Numbered from the stretch's first letter, positions 34,856 to 45,118 are shown. The stretch is 64,000 nucleotides of DNA from Polaromonas sp. (GCF_012927485.1 NZ_JABBPC010000003.1:33749-97748); one strand, 5' to 3'. Translations and numbers: made by a program. The notes: generated from the letters alone by a model not told the origin.

Positions 34856-35638
34856 TTAGCGAATAAATCGGGGTGAGCGCTTTTCAATGAACGCCATCAC
34901 GCCTTCACGATGCTCAAAAGAAGCCGCATATTGATACGCCTTTGCGATTAGATCTGTAGCCTCTTGTACAAGAGGGAAAGGCGCTAGTGCCCTTAACGAC
35001 TGCTTGTTCATGCGCGCGGCCTGCGGCGCCAACCGGCTGATGCGGCCAGTGCACTCCAGCGCTGCAGCGCCCACCTCACCCGCAGGCACCACTTTGCTCA
35101 GAAAACCGCGCTGCTTCATCTCGGCGGCGTCGAGTACAGCTGCTGACAGCAGCATTTCCCGTGCGGTCAATTCCCCTACCGCATGCAGAACCAGCGCAGC
35201 CTCGCGGGGTGCCATGGGAAAACCAAGCTTGGCGATCGGCGCGCCAAACCGGGCGGTCGCGCTGGCAATCCGGATATCACAACAACTGGCAATTTCTAAA
35301 CCGGCACCCATGCAGTTGCCTTCAATCTGAACCACGATCGGCACGTCGCAGTCGAGTACGGACTGCAAGCCGCCCCATACGTCACCTTCATGAAAGTCGC
35401 GCAGATCGGCTTCATTGAAGCGGAAACCGGAATATTCGGAGATGTCACCCCCCGCACAAAACTGTTCATCGTGACCTCGAATGAGTACGCAATGCAGTTC
35501 CGTGCGGTGCTGGATAGACGCAAAAACAGCGCGCAATTCCCGCCACATGACGCGCGACATGGCGTTGAACCTAGCTGGATGCGAAAGTGTTACCCGGGCC
35601 ACCGAGTCAACAATACTCAGCAAGACCTCGCCGCTCAT
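34856..35638 (-). CDS. Enoyl-CoA hydratase/isomerase-family protein
   Basis: 260 aa from ATG 35638 (MSGEVLLSIVDSVARVTLSHP); the ORF track's longer start reads through the TRAP gene. Crotonase fold with the oxyanion-hole segments RGHDEQFCAGGDISEY and IEGNCMGAGLEIASCCDIRIAS. The catalytic Glu pair of true hydratases is not clear, so hydrolase, isomerase or decarboxylase activity is possible. It overlaps dctM by ATGA and lies between transporter and malonyl-CoA synthetase, an odd member for a malonate operon. Confidence 0.88.
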   Translation of the reverse strand: MSGEVLLSIVDSVARVTLSHPARFNAMSRVMWRELRAVFASIQHRTELHCVLIRGHDEQFCAGGDISEYSGFRFNEADLRDFHEGDVWGGLQSVLDCDVPIVVQIEGNCMGAGLEIASCCDIRIASATARFGAPIAKLGFPMAPREAALVLHAVGELTAREMLLSAAVLDAAEMKQRGFLSKVVPAGEVGAAALECTGRISRLAPQAARMNKQSLRALAPFPLVQEATDLIAKAYQYAASFEHREGVMAFIEKRSPRFIR

Positions 35639-36996
35639 GGTTTCGCCACAACAGCGCCCATGACGGCGTCGGGTAGCGCAGTCGCGATGCCTGGAAACAC
35701 GCAAATCAAAACAACCGCCAGCAGCATCAACACCACAAAAGGGAGCACGCCCCAAATGATGTCCTTGAGCGGAATATCCGGTGCGATGTTCTTGATAACG
35801 AAGAGGTTCAGGCCCACAGGGGGATGAATCAGTCCGGTTTCCATCACGATGGTCATCAGCACGCCAAACCAGATCAAATCGAAGCCTGCAGCCTTGAGCG
35901 GCGGCAAGATGATAGGCGCAGTCATCAGGATGATACTGACCGGTGGCAAGAAGAAGCCCAGCAGGATCACCATTACCAGCACCGCCGCAAGCAATATCCA
36001 CCTCGACAGCTGCATGCCAACCACCCACTCCGCTGTCGACTGACTGATATGCAGAAAGCTCATGACATAAGAGAACAACAGCGACATACCGATGATCAGC
36101 ATCAGCATCGTCGATTCCTTCAGCGTCGCGGTGAGGATCGGCGCCACATCGCGCGGCCGCCAGACGCCATAAATGACTGCAATCAGAACCAACGCAAGCA
36201 ACGCGCCCAGACCAGCCGTTTCGCTTGGCGTGGCAAAGCCGCCGTACAAGGCCACCATCACGCCCACCAGCAAAAGCACGAAAGGGACGACACGCGGCAG
36301 CATCTCGAACTTTTCGCGGGTCGTGAAGCTTTCATGCGCCAGCAGTGCCGAGGCTGTACCTGAACGCTTGTATTCGGCTTCTGCAAGCTTGTATTCTTTG
36401 CGATAGCGCAGCACCGCATAGCCGGCGAACAACGTCACCAGCAACACACCGGGAAAAATGCCAGCGAGAAATAGCCGCCCCAGTGACTGCTCGGCCGCGA
36501 CCGCGTAAAGAATCATGGTGATCGACGGTGGCAGCAAAATACCGAGCGTGCCACCCGCCGCGATGATGCCCGCCGCAAAACCTGGTGAATAGCCGCGCTT
36601 TCGCATCTCCGGAATTCCGGCGCTGCCGATCGCCGAGCAAGTGGCGGGGCTCGATCCTGCCATCGCCGCGAACAGCGCGCAGGCAAACACATTGGCAATA
36701 CCCAAACCGCCGGGGATACGCCCCATCCACACGTGCATCGCCGCATACAGGTCTTGACCCGCTCGCGACCTGCCTATCGCAGCACCCTTGAGAATAAATA
36801 ACGGAATCGACAACAGCGTGATGCTCGCCATTTCCTCGTAGACGTTTTGCGTGACGGTGTTGAGCGCCGACGCGGGCATGAACAGGTACATAAACAGTAC
36901 CGCAACGCTACCCAATGCAAATGAAATCGGCGCGCCTGAAAACATAAAAATCAGAGTGACCGCACCAAACAGCAGGCCGAGCGCAAGCATGCTCAT
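35635..36996 (-). CDS. dctM: TRAP transporter large permease (DctM type)
   Basis: A 453-aa membrane protein with about twelve helices. GSSPATCSAIGSAGIPEMRKRGYSP and AAGGTLGILLPPSITMILYAV are the DctM signature. With DctP and DctQ it imports a dicarboxylate-like substrate using an ion gradient; in this operon probably malonate. It overlaps the neighbours on both sides by 4 nt. Confidence 0.93.
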   Translation of the reverse strand: MSMLALGLLFGAVTLIFMFSGAPISFALGSVAVLFMYLFMPASALNTVTQNVYEEMASITLLSIPLFILKGAAIGRSRAGQDLYAAMHVWMGRIPGGLGIANVFACALFAAMAGSSPATCSAIGSAGIPEMRKRGYSPGFAAGIIAAGGTLGILLPPSITMILYAVAAEQSLGRLFLAGIFPGVLLVTLFAGYAVLRYRKEYKLAEAEYKRSGTASALLAHESFTTREKFEMLPRVVPFVLLLVGVMVALYGGFATPSETAGLGALLALVLIAVIYGVWRPRDVAPILTATLKESTMLMLIIGMSLLFSYVMSFLHISQSTAEWVVGMQLSRWILLAAVLVMVILLGFFLPPVSIILMTAPIILPPLKAAGFDLIWFGVLMTIVMETGLIHPPVGLNLFVIKNIAPDIPLKDIIWGVLPFVVLMLLAVVLICVFPGIATALPDAVMGAVVAKP

Positions 36997-37565
36997 GCAG
37001 TGTCTCCCAAGTACTTCTTCATAAGCCCATTGACCCCTGCACTAAGTTGCACCAGCAGCTGAAGACTGAGCAGCGTCATGCCGGCAGCCATCAGCCCATA
37101 CGGAATCCATAGCGGGGGTGCCCACGAAGATGACGTGGTTTGGTGTTCTGCCCATGCCTCGTAAAACAGCGTCCATGATTTCCACGCGAAGAAAGTACAG
37201 AACGCTGATCCCAAAAGGTCCACAAACATGAGACGGATCTGGTTCAGCGACTTGGGTAACAACCCGGCAATGGCTTCAATGCCCACGTGACCACGCATCG
37301 ACTGCACGAAAGCACCGCACAAAAAGGTGGCACCAACCAGGCAAAACACGGCGGCTTCGTCCTGCCAGTCGGTAGACGCTTGCATCACGTAGCGAGAGAT
37401 CACACTGTAGGTAAGTACCAGCGAGGCGACCAACAGCGCGACCATGCCAAGGATCACCAGGAGCTGATTAATCCACAACAGCATGCGCGCCAACGGTTGC
37501 AAAAACCGGGGCGTGTCGGGATCGACGCCGATGAACACCGACCCGATGTTGATTCCTCCGCTCAT
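36993..37565 (-). CDS. dctQ: TRAP transporter small permease (DctQ type)
   Basis: A 190-aa protein with four membrane helices (ILGMVALLVASLVLTYSVISRYV; AAVFCLVGATFLCGAFVQSMRGHVGIEAI). The WQDEAAVFCL segment and the GHVGIE motif are typical of DctQ. It joins the binding protein to the large permease. It overlaps dctM and dctP by 4 nt each. Confidence 0.92.
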   Translation of the reverse strand: MSGGINIGSVFIGVDPDTPRFLQPLARMLLWINQLLVILGMVALLVASLVLTYSVISRYVMQASTDWQDEAAVFCLVGATFLCGAFVQSMRGHVGIEAIAGLLPKSLNQIRLMFVDLLGSAFCTFFAWKSWTLFYEAWAEHQTTSSSWAPPLWIPYGLMAAGMTLLSLQLLVQLSAGVNGLMKKYLGDTA

Positions 37566-38584
37566 AACAATTTTTGCGCGGCCTTCAAAAGCGCAGCGCA
37601 GGACTCACTCTTCTCGTTGAAGTCTTTCCACGCGGTCTCGCGCGCAATAGCCTGCCATTTTTTCAAGGTGGCTTCGTCCATGTCATAGACCTTGGCGCCG
37701 GCCTTTGCGTAAATCTCTGCGGCGATCTTGTCGTCTGCGCGGGCGGCATCACGGGCGAAGGTTTCAAGCTCAGCACCCACCGCCATCACCACGTCCTGTT
37801 GCGCCTTCGGCAGCTTGCTAAACACCGCCTTTGAAATCATCAGTGGCTCAAACATGAACCAGTAGGTCTTATCGCGTCCAGAAGTCAGATGCTTGGCAAT
37901 TTCTTCGAGCTTGAACGAGATAAAACTTGTACTGGAAGTCATTGCCGCGTCCATCGCGCCGGTTTGCATTGCGGCGTAAATTTCGTTCGAAGGCAAGGTG
38001 ATGACCGAGGCGCCGGCCTGCTTGAGCATCATGTCCATCTCGCGGCTGCCGCCTCGCACTTTCAGGCCCTTGGCGTCACTGGGGACCAGCAGCGGCCGAC
38101 TCCGACTGGCGACACCGCCGGCTTGCCACACCCAACTGACAATAACCACGCCTTTCTCGTCGAGTACTTTGGAAAGCAGTCTGCCCACATCTGCAGTCTT
38201 CCAGGCCGCGCCTTGTTCATAGCTTGGCACCAATGCCGGCATCAATCCAATATTGGTCTCGGGAACTTCACCGCCGGCATACGACAACGGCACCAAGCTC
38301 ATGTCAAGTGCACCCTTGCGCATTGACGAGAACTGGGCATTTGTCTTCATCAGCGATGAACCGGGATAGACGGATGCCTTGAGCGCACCGTCCGTTCTTT
38401 TTTCGACCTCGGCGGCAAACCGTCGACACAGGCGATCACGAAAGTCGCCTTCTGTCAGCGTCCCGCCGGGAAACTGGTGGGAGATTTTCAAGCCCCCAGC
38501 CGATTGAGCCCACGCGCCGTCAGCTAGCGCGCCGAAAGCGGAGCTGCCCACCGCGTTAATAAAATTGCGTCTTGTTAAAGTCAT
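37562..38584 (-). CDS. dctP: TRAP transporter substrate-binding protein (DctP type)
   Basis: A 340-aa periplasmic protein with a twin-arginine signal (TLTRRNFINAVGSSAFGALA) before SHQFPGGTLTEGD. The conserved KVRGGSREMDMMLKQAGASVITLPSNEIYAAMQTGAMDAA holds the Arg that binds the substrate carboxylate. By context the ligand is malonate or a related dicarboxylate. First of the three transporter genes; the malonyl-CoA decarboxylase gene is 38 nt upstream. Confidence 0.92.
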   Translation of the reverse strand: MTLTRRNFINAVGSSAFGALADGAWAQSAGGLKISHQFPGGTLTEGDFRDRLCRRFAAEVEKRTDGALKASVYPGSSLMKTNAQFSSMRKGALDMSLVPLSYAGGEVPETNIGLMPALVPSYEQGAAWKTADVGRLLSKVLDEKGVVIVSWVWQAGGVASRSRPLLVPSDAKGLKVRGGSREMDMMLKQAGASVITLPSNEIYAAMQTGAMDAAMTSSTSFISFKLEEIAKHLTSGRDKTYWFMFEPLMISKAVFSKLPKAQQDVVMAVGAELETFARDAARADDKIAAEIYAKAGAKVYDMDEATLKKWQAIARETAWKDFNEKSESCAALLKAAQKLL

Positions 38585-38622
38585 TGTTGTCTCCTGAACC
38601 GAGTGAAGGGATGTAAGCGCTT

Positions 38623-40122
38623 TTACTTAAAGCCATCTAGCAAGAAATTTTGTACGGTCCCTGATACGGGAATGTTCCCTTTCGCGAGCAGCGCTCGATG
38701 CTTGTCCAGGCGTTTCAAGTCGTAGAGATAATTCACCATCAGACCGTAAGATTGCTTTAGCCCTTTGGGCGAAGGATCGCCGGCCCAGTTGAGCCGCTCG
38801 ATACGCGCGCCGTTACCCAGATGAAAGCGCGCCACCGGATCCATGGGTTTGCCCTCGTCTAACAGCCGCCCAAGGTAGTGTGCGGCGCATTGCAGCAGCA
38901 TCTGACGGATGAGCGACTTCTCAGGCAAAGCCAGTGCACCTTCGGCGGCGGTCAAAAACTGCGCGGCAGTCAGCGCTTCAACCCCTACAGAACGGCCCAG
39001 CGCAGCACGCTCTTTACTGCCCATTTTTTCCAGCACGATCGCAGCATTCTTGCTTAACCAACTCCGAAAGCCCGGGATGGGCGAGAGCGTGGCAAACGTC
39101 TTTAATTTTGGAAACTCTTCCTTAAGCGTTTCGACCACACGTTTGATCAGTGAGTCTCCAAAGCTCACGCCGCGCAAGCCGGTCTGGGTGTTGCTGATCG
39201 AATAAAAAATGGCCGTGGTGGCTTTTTTCAGGTCGGCCGCGGCAGCGAGCTCATCAAGTAAAGGCATGATGTCGCTGGACATCTCGTCCGCCAGCGCGAC
39301 TTCGACAAAGATCAGCGGTACATCGGGGAGGCGGGGGTGAAAAAACCCATAACAACGCCGATCGCTGCCCAACCGGTTCTTGACATCGGCCCAACCCTTG
39401 ATGGCATGCACCGCTTCGTACTTGATGAGCTTTTCGATCATTGAGGCAGGAGAATCCCAGCTGATGCGGCGCAATTCGAGAAAAGCGACATCGAACCAGG
39501 TTGAAAAGAGGTTTTCCAATTCCGCATCAAGAGCAAGTAAGCGCTTATCGGATTTCAGGTAGGGCAGCAACTCGGCTCGCATGTCCACCAGAAACTGTAT
39601 GCCTTCTGCAAACACCGAAAACCGCTGCAACAAACGTGTCCGCGGCGAGACAAAAGCGCGGCGCAGCCGAATCTCGGCCTGCCCTTCCTCGGGGCTTCCC
39701 AACGCAGCTTCATAGAGCTCCCGCGCCGCAGCCACCTTTTCAACTTTCGGTCCGAACTGCTCGCTCATCAGCAGCCACGCGTCGTAGCGCTGCTCCGCAG
39801 TAGCGCCTGCATACCAGGCGGCGATGCCTTTGGCGCGCCGTCCGCCCTCCACTTCGCTCACGTGCGGGTCTACGACCGCTTGCAACTCGGTCAGGGTGCG
39901 GCGCAAAACGCGCGGAGACAAGGCTTCTTGCTTGCGCCGCAGCGTCGCTTGCAGGCGTTCACGCGTACTGCGATCCGCCGGTGTGGTCGCGGACGCTGTG
40001 CTTTTTGGCGCTACTGCCGATTTTTCTGCGGCTGCTGTTGCGCCTGGCACCGTTTTCGATGACGATTTTTCGGTCGCTGTAAATCGCGAAACGCCGCGGC
40101 TGATCCAGTCTGCGGCGCTCAT
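38623..40122 (-). CDS. matA: Malonyl-CoA decarboxylase
   Basis: A 499-aa decarboxylase making acetyl-CoA and CO2 from malonyl-CoA. A low-complexity Ala/Ser/Thr N-terminus (residues 20-55) precedes the helical domain. The GNAT-like catalytic part has FFHPRLPDVPLIFVEVAL, FYSISNTQTGLRGVSFGDSLI, FATLSPIPGF and DPVARFHLGNGARIERLNW with the catalytic Ser and His. It overlaps the GntR regulator gene by 4 nt. Confidence 0.94.
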   Translation of the reverse strand: MSAADWISRGVSRFTATEKSSSKTVPGATAAAEKSAVAPKSTASATTPADRSTRERLQATLRRKQEALSPRVLRRTLTELQAVVDPHVSEVEGGRRAKGIAAWYAGATAEQRYDAWLLMSEQFGPKVEKVAAARELYEAALGSPEEGQAEIRLRRAFVSPRTRLLQRFSVFAEGIQFLVDMRAELLPYLKSDKRLLALDAELENLFSTWFDVAFLELRRISWDSPASMIEKLIKYEAVHAIKGWADVKNRLGSDRRCYGFFHPRLPDVPLIFVEVALADEMSSDIMPLLDELAAAADLKKATTAIFYSISNTQTGLRGVSFGDSLIKRVVETLKEEFPKLKTFATLSPIPGFRSWLSKNAAIVLEKMGSKERAALGRSVGVEALTAAQFLTAAEGALALPEKSLIRQMLLQCAAHYLGRLLDEGKPMDPVARFHLGNGARIERLNWAGDPSPKGLKQSYGLMVNYLYDLKRLDKHRALLAKGNIPVSGTVQNFLLDGFK

Positions 40123-40787
40123 GAAGCCACCCGTGAACGCTGGCTGCAGGTCAGCTCGCGCAGAGCTTCGCGCTGGCGTGTCAGGTGCGTGCGCATGGAG
40201 GCTTCTGCGCCCTCACTGTCCCGGTTTTTTAACGCCGCAAACACGGCCAGGTGTTCCGACAGGCTTTGCGCCAAACGCCCAGGCGCATGCAGTTGCTGCA
40301 ACCGCGCAAGCTTCAGAATTTTCCGCAAATCAGCAATGGTCTGCGCCAGCCAGCGGTTGTTGGCAAGCAAAATGATGGCTTCATGAATAGCGAAATTGGT
40401 GGCGTAGTAATCGTTGATGCGACCAGCCAGTGCATGGCCGTTCAGCCGCTCGTGCAACGTCGTGAGGGCCGCCAGGTCGGCATCGGTCGCATTGCGTGCT
40501 GCCTCATACGCGCAGCGACCTTCAAGCAGCGCAATAACCGGAAAAATCTCGTCCAGATCCTGCTCGGTCACTTCATTGACGAAGCAGCCCCGCCTCGGCT
40601 CGTGACGCAGCAGTCCTTCTGCCGTCAACACCTTAAGCGCCTCACGCAAAGGGGTGCGGGAAATTTGCAGGCCCTCGCACAGGGCGGCCTCGTCCAGAAA
40701 GCTACCGGGCGCCAACTGCCCCGCGAAAATCTGCTCACGCAAGGTGCCGGCAACTTCCTGATGCAGTGAATTCGGGACAAGGCGCAT
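40119..40787 (-). CDS. matR: GntR-family regulator (FadR/MatR type)
   Basis: A 222-aa protein with an N-terminal winged HTH (LHQEVAGTLREQIFAGQLAPGSFLDEAALCEGLQISRTPLREALKVL) and an all-helical FCD domain with the metal/ligand residues (ARNATDADLAALTTLHERL; ATNFAIHEAIILLANN). It heads the malonate operon and is probably its malonate- or malonyl-CoA-responsive regulator, as MatR is in rhizobia. Symbol given on context. Confidence 0.88.
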   Translation of the reverse strand: MRLVPNSLHQEVAGTLREQIFAGQLAPGSFLDEAALCEGLQISRTPLREALKVLTAEGLLRHEPRRGCFVNEVTEQDLDEIFPVIALLEGRCAYEAARNATDADLAALTTLHERLNGHALAGRINDYYATNFAIHEAIILLANNRWLAQTIADLRKILKLARLQQLHAPGRLAQSLSEHLAVFAALKNRDSEGAEASMRTHLTRQREALRELTCSQRSRVAS

Positions 40788-41088
40788 AACGTGAACTCCC
40801 TAAACTGGCTTGATGTAAGAACCACTACGGGTCGCTATGAGGTAGTCGCTCAGGTAGCGGCCCTCCTCAAACAGGGGGGCGATTCGCACGCGCCGTTAGC
40901 GACCCGGCTTACACCACATAGTTAATCCGTAATTTCAAATAATTACAGGTAATTATCAAGAACCAGGAATTCAAAATCAAGCCGCTTGCGCCACAAAATC
41001 ACAGGTAGAAACCCGCCCCTTCAGTCTTTCGTCGGCCTGAAGGTTGGGGCCTGAAAGCAAGCGTGATTGCCATCAAATAAATAGCTTG
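40788..41088. promoter_or_regulatory. Malonate operon upstream region
   Basis: 301 bp without a gene, between matR and lgt. It contains ATAATTAC-AG-GTAATTAT (40939-40956), a perfect 8-bp-arm palindrome that could be the GntR operator. The part near lgt contains ATCAAATAAATAGCTTG, resembling the host's dispersed repeats. Confidence 0.45.
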
Positions 41089-41916
41089 TCAAAAGGCATT
41101 TAGTTTGACCTCACCTCGCCTGGAAGCCCAAATCCAGAGCCAAATACCCGCAGCGATCATGGGCAGGCAGAGCCATTGGCCCATGCTCATGCCCAGGGCG
41201 AGGATTCCGAGAAAGTCATCGGGCTCGCGGAAAAACTCGGCGATAAAACGGAACACGCCGTAGCCCACCAGGAAGGCTCCCGAGACCTGTCCCACCTTGC
41301 GCGGCTTGCGGGCGTAAAGCCACAGCAGGACAAACAGCAGCAGGCCTTCCATCAAAAACTGGTAGATCTGAGATGGATGGCGGGGAAGCATCGAGCCGCT
41401 GTTGGGAAATACCATGCCCCAAGGAAGATCAGGGTCGCTGAAACGTCCCCACAACTCACCATTGATGAAGTTTCCCACCCTTCCTGCAGCCAGCCCCGTT
41501 GGCACGCAGGGAGCAATGAAGTCCATCACCTGCAGCCAAGGCCGGTGCCGCGAGCGCGCAAACCACACTTGAGAAACCAACACGCCCAGCATGCCGCCAT
41601 GAAAACTCATGCCGCCTTGCCAAACCGCCAGAATTTCTAGCGGATGGGCCAGGTAGTAGCCCGGCTTGTAAAAAAGACAATACCCCAATCGCCCGCCAAT
41701 GACCACGCCCATCACACCCAGGAACAGGATGTCTTCGATGTCCTTGCGCGTCCAGGCTCCTTGGCCCGTGATGGACACATAAGGCTCGTGTCGGAGACGT
41801 AAAGTGGCCAAAAAAAAGAACAAACCAAAGGCCGCCAAGTAGGTCAGACCGTACCAATGAATGCCGAACGGTCCGATCTGAAGGGCAATGGGGTTGATTT
41901 GTGGATAAATAAGCAT
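41089..41916 (-). CDS. lgt: Prolipoprotein diacylglyceryl transferase
   Basis: 275 aa from ATG 41916 ([24 protein letters not shown]); the earlier ORF-track start lacks support. Seven membrane helices; signatures [14 protein letters not shown] and [14 protein letters not shown]. It adds diacylglycerol to the lipobox Cys of lipoproteins in the inner membrane, serving for example the MFP and OMF lipoproteins encoded at 55-61 kb. Confidence 0.97.
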   Translation of the reverse strand: MLIYPQINPIALQIGPFGIHWYGLTYLAAFGLFFFLATLRLRHEPYVSITGQGAWTRKDIEDILFLGVMGVVIGGRLGYCLFYKPGYYLAHPLEILAVWQGGMSFHGGMLGVLVSQVWFARSRHRPWLQVMDFIAPCVPTGLAAGRVGNFINGELWGRFSDPDLPWGMVFPNSGSMLPRHPSQIYQFLMEGLLLFVLLWLYARKPRKVGQVSGAFLVGYGVFRFIAEFFREPDDFLGILALGMSMGQWLCLPMIAAGIWLWIWASRRGEVKLNAF

Positions 41917-41962
41917 GGGGGTATTTTGCACGCAAGTGGTTACCGCAAACGATGCAAAACCT

Positions 41963-42967
41963 TCACTCGGCCGATTGGCCGATAAATGCAACGAAGCGCG
42001 CTAGCACCGGGTTTGCGCTCGTATTGGACCAAATCAAACTGGTTTCGCATCCAGGAACTTCAGTCGGATGGGCCTTGCCAGGCCGGGTACTGCCCGCCCG
42101 GCCTTTCGTTCTACCGATAACGTTAGCCGGTGGCTTGGTTGAAAACAAAGTCCGGTAAACCACCCCTGGCCGCTGGAACTGCCGCACGCTGTCAGGCACC
42201 CAGGCGATCCCGAGGCCCGCAGACACCAGATTCACGATGGTCTGCATCTGGATGGCTTCCTGCGCCACGCGTGGCAGCTGGCCGGAGGCGTGGTACATCG
42301 CAAAAATCGCATCGTAGAGCGAAGGCAGGATGCGCCGTGGAAAAATTACCAGCGGCTGCTCGATCAGGTCGTCAAGCGTGATCCTGTCCTTGGCTGCAAG
42401 GTCGCTTTGCTCGGGCACAGCCACCACCAGCGGGTCTTGAGCAATGCGCCGGCACACCAGGCCAGGCGGCGCAAATCCCGGCGAATGCAGCATGAAGCCT
42501 GCATCAATTTCACCGCGCTCAAAGGCCTGGAGCTGGACATCGCCGGTGGCTTCAATCAGTTCAAGCTGCACCTTGGGATGTTGTTCGCGAAAAGCACGCA
42601 CCCAGCCCGGCAGCAAATCAAACCCGACCGTGGAAACAAAGGCAAGCCGCAATCGTCCCGCTTCGCCGTCGGCACTTGCGCGCGCATAAGCTGGCAGGGC
42701 GTAGGCGCGCGTGAGCAAATCGCGCGCCTCGGGTATCAACGCCATACCTGCAACCGTAAGCTCGACACTTCGTTTGGTACGGTCAAACAGTTTGAGTCCC
42801 AACAACACCTCAAGCTGTGCGATGGCCTGGGTCAGGGGCGGCTGCGTCATGTTCAGGCGCCGGGCCGCACGGCTGAAATGGAGTTCTTCAGCCACAGCCA
42901 GAAACTGGCGCCAAAGACGGAGCTCAATCAAAGGCGATTTGAGGAAATCAGTCACAAGGTCTGTCAT
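41963..42967 (-). CDS. LysR-family regulator with C-terminal insertion
   Basis: 334 aa from ATG 42967. The N-terminal HTH is clear ([38 protein letters not shown]), followed by the co-inducer domain ([20 protein letters not shown]). Near the end, a Gly/Arg/Lys-rich stretch ([20 protein letters not shown]) sits between KPP and PGCETSLIW where relatives normally have a few residues; the DNA there has a GGCCGGG/CCCGGCC hairpin. Divergent from ilvD; it may regulate ilvD or an unlinked pathway. Confidence 0.9.
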   Translation of the reverse strand: MTDLVTDFLKSPLIELRLWRQFLAVAEELHFSRAARRLNMTQPPLTQAIAQLEVLLGLKLFDRTKRSVELTVAGMALIPEARDLLTRAYALPAYARASADGEAGRLRLAFVSTVGFDLLPGWVRAFREQHPKVQLELIEATGDVQLQAFERGEIDAGFMLHSPGFAPPGLVCRRIAQDPLVVAVPEQSDLAAKDRITLDDLIEQPLVIFPRRILPSLYDAIFAMYHASGQLPRVAQEAIQMQTIVNLVSAGLGIAWVPDSVRQFQRPGVVYRTLFSTKPPANVIGRTKGRAGSTRPGKAHPTEVPGCETSLIWSNTSANPVLARFVAFIGQSAE

Positions 42968-42980
42968 ATGCAATGCATAT
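42966..42980. promoter_or_regulatory. Palindrome in LysR-ilvD divergent region
   Basis: ATATGCA-A-TGCATAT, a perfect palindrome touching the LysR start codon. Candidate LysR-type autoregulatory site; by sequence only. Confidence 0.35.
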
Positions 42981-43065
42981 TAATACACTACAAATAATGG
43001 ATTGGTAAGAATCAATCAAAGCACGCATACTTGGCTTTCCTAACAAACTCCTCACAAAACGCCCC

Positions 43066-44760
43066 ATGGAAAATAAAACCATCCAGCTCAATCCCCGCAG
43101 CAAAAATATCACCGAAGGCAAAGCGCGCGCACCCAATCGTTCCATGTTCTACGCCATGGGCTATGAGGCAGCGGACTTCAAAAAGCCGATGATCGGTGTT
43201 GCCAACGGGCACAGCACCATTACGCCCTGCAACAGCGGCCTGCAAAAACTGGCAGATGCGGCCATTGCCGCCATTGAAGAAGCTGGTGGTAATGCGCAGG
43301 TTTTTGGCACACCCACCATTTCCGACGGCATGGCCATGGGCACCGAGGGCATGAAGTACTCGCTGGTGAGTCGCGAAGTTATTTCCGATTGCATCGAGAC
43401 CTGCGTACAGGGTCAATGGATGGACGGCGTGCTGGTAGTTGGCGGCTGCGACAAGAACATGCCGGGCGGCCTGATGGGGATGTTGCGCGCTAACGTGCCC
43501 GCCATTTTTGTCTATGGCGGCACGATACTGCCAGGCCACTACAAAGGCAAAGACCTCAACATCGTGAGCGTGTTTGAAGCCGTGGGCGAAAATGCTGCGG
43601 GCCGCATGAGCGATGAAGACCTGCTGGAAATCGAACGCCGCGCCATTCCCGGCACCGGAAGCTGCGGCGGCATGTACACGGCCAACACCATGTCCAGCGC
43701 GTTCGAGGCTCTGGGCATCTCCCTGCCTTACTCCAGCACCATGGCCAATCCGCACGACGAAAAAGTGAACTCTGCCAGGGAGTCCGCCAAGGTCTTGGTC
43801 GAAGCGATCAAGAAAGACATCAAGCCGCGCGACATCGTCACCAAAAAATCTATTGAAAATGCGGTCGCCGTGATTATGGCCATTGGCGGCTCGACCAATG
43901 CCGTGCTGCACTTTCTGGCCATCGCGCATGCCGCGGGGGTGGAATGGACGATTGACGACTTCGAGCGGGTGCGCCAGAAAACGCCGGTATTGTGCGACCT
44001 GAAGCCTTCCGGACAATACCTCGCGGTTGACTTGCATCGCGCCGGAGGCATTCCCCAAATTATGAAAATGTTGCTGGCCGCCGGTCTATTACATGGGGAC
44101 TGCCTGACAATTTCCGGGCAGACTATTGAACAAGTGCTCAAGGATGTGCCCGCTGTGCCGCGTGCAGATCAGGACGTCATTCGTCCTATAGGTAACCCCA
44201 TGTACGCGCAAGGTCACCTGGCGATTCTTAAAGGCAATCTCTCGCCCGAGGGTTGTGTGGCCAAAATCACCGGTTTGAAAAATCCCGTCATGACAGGCCC
44301 GGCCCGCGTGTTTGAGGACGAACAATCCGGACTCGCGGCTATTCTGGCCGGAAAAATTAAGGCAGGTGACGTGATGGTCTTGCGCTACCTGGGCCCCAAA
44401 GGCGGCCCCGGCATGCCCGAAATGCTGGCGCCCACCGGCGCGCTGATTGGCGCGGGGCTGGGAGAAACTGTCGGTTTGATTACCGATGGCCGTTTTTCCG
44501 GCGGCACTTGGGGCATGGTGGTCGGCCACGTCGCGCCGGAAGCCGCTGCCGGTGGCAACATCGCGTTTATCAGGGAAGGCGACTCCATCACGATTGACGC
44601 CCACCGGCTTGTGCTGCAATTGAATATCAGCGACGCTGAGCTGGAAAGCCGCAAAATCGGTTGGAAAGCGCCAGCACCGCGATACACCCGCGGCGTGCAG
44701 GCCAAGTTCGCGTTTAACGCCTCCAGTGCCAGCAGAGGTGCGGTACTTGACGACTATTAA
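43066..44760 (+). CDS. ilvD: Dihydroxy-acid dehydratase
   Basis: A 564-aa Fe-S enzyme of the IlvD/Edd family. Cluster-binding Cys lie in [12 protein letters not shown] and [35 protein letters not shown] near the C-terminus is typical. It makes 2-keto acid precursors of valine, isoleucine and CoA. Start [16 protein letters not shown]. It stands alone, divergent from a LysR regulator. Confidence 0.96.
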   Translation: MENKTIQLNPRSKNITEGKARAPNRSMFYAMGYEAADFKKPMIGVANGHSTITPCNSGLQKLADAAIAAIEEAGGNAQVFGTPTISDGMAMGTEGMKYSLVSREVISDCIETCVQGQWMDGVLVVGGCDKNMPGGLMGMLRANVPAIFVYGGTILPGHYKGKDLNIVSVFEAVGENAAGRMSDEDLLEIERRAIPGTGSCGGMYTANTMSSAFEALGISLPYSSTMANPHDEKVNSARESAKVLVEAIKKDIKPRDIVTKKSIENAVAVIMAIGGSTNAVLHFLAIAHAAGVEWTIDDFERVRQKTPVLCDLKPSGQYLAVDLHRAGGIPQIMKMLLAAGLLHGDCLTISGQTIEQVLKDVPAVPRADQDVIRPIGNPMYAQGHLAILKGNLSPEGCVAKITGLKNPVMTGPARVFEDEQSGLAAILAGKIKAGDVMVLRYLGPKGGPGMPEMLAPTGALIGAGLGETVGLITDGRFSGGTWGMVVGHVAPEAAAGGNIAFIREGDSITIDAHRLVLQLNISDAELESRKIGWKAPAPRYTRGVQAKFAFNASSASRGAVLDDY

Positions 44761-44875
44761 CGGCTGATAACTTATAAGTCAAGCGGGCCCGAGAACCCGG
44801 TGAATCACCGGCTTGGGCGGGCTCGCGATTTGGGTAGTAAGACGGTTCTAGTAAGCCGATTAAAAACAGCTGGCT

Positions 44876-45118
44876 TTATTTCTTTTTTTTGGGCCCCAAG
44901 CCCAGGACGGCACGCTGCTTTTCGAGTCGATCCTGCTTTCGCTTATCCATCTTGTTGATTGCCTGCTGCTTGGTGTACCCCGAGGCGTCAGCCCACGTCC
45001 ACCAAGCCGCCGCAAGTGCAAAAGGTAACAACACAATCCACCAGCTTAAGGTGGCGGCCGGACCAAACTCCAGGAATTTCAGGGCTAGCACCACAAGACC
45101 GATCAATAAAAAATACAC
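44876..45118 (-). CDS. Small Trp-rich membrane protein (TIGR04438 type)
   Basis: An 80-aa protein with two membrane helices (FLLIGLVVLALKFLEFG; WWIVLLPFALAAAWWTWADASG) and a basic Lys-rich tail ending GPKKKK. The WWTWADASGYTKQQAINKMDKRK part marks the small Trp-rich family seen in betaproteobacteria. Function unknown. Confidence 0.88.
   Translation of the reverse strand: MYFLLIGLVVLALKFLEFGPAATLSWWIVLLPFALAAAWWTWADASGYTKQQAINKMDKRKQDRLEKQRAVLGLGPKKKK

Noticed and set aside
42105-42140. CGATAACGTTAGCCGG in the LysR gene as an attC relic
   Set aside because: Contains a TAACGTTAG core but has no flanking palindrome or cassette; probably coincidence.
43012-44058. 348-aa minus-strand ORF opposite ilvD
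   Set aside because: Antisense of a highly conserved gene, His-rich composition typical of reverse frames.
44780-44835. Strong dyad CCGGTGAATCACCGG after ilvD
   Set aside because: No T-run follows and the stem is interrupted, so I do not call it a terminator; it may be a REP-like element.
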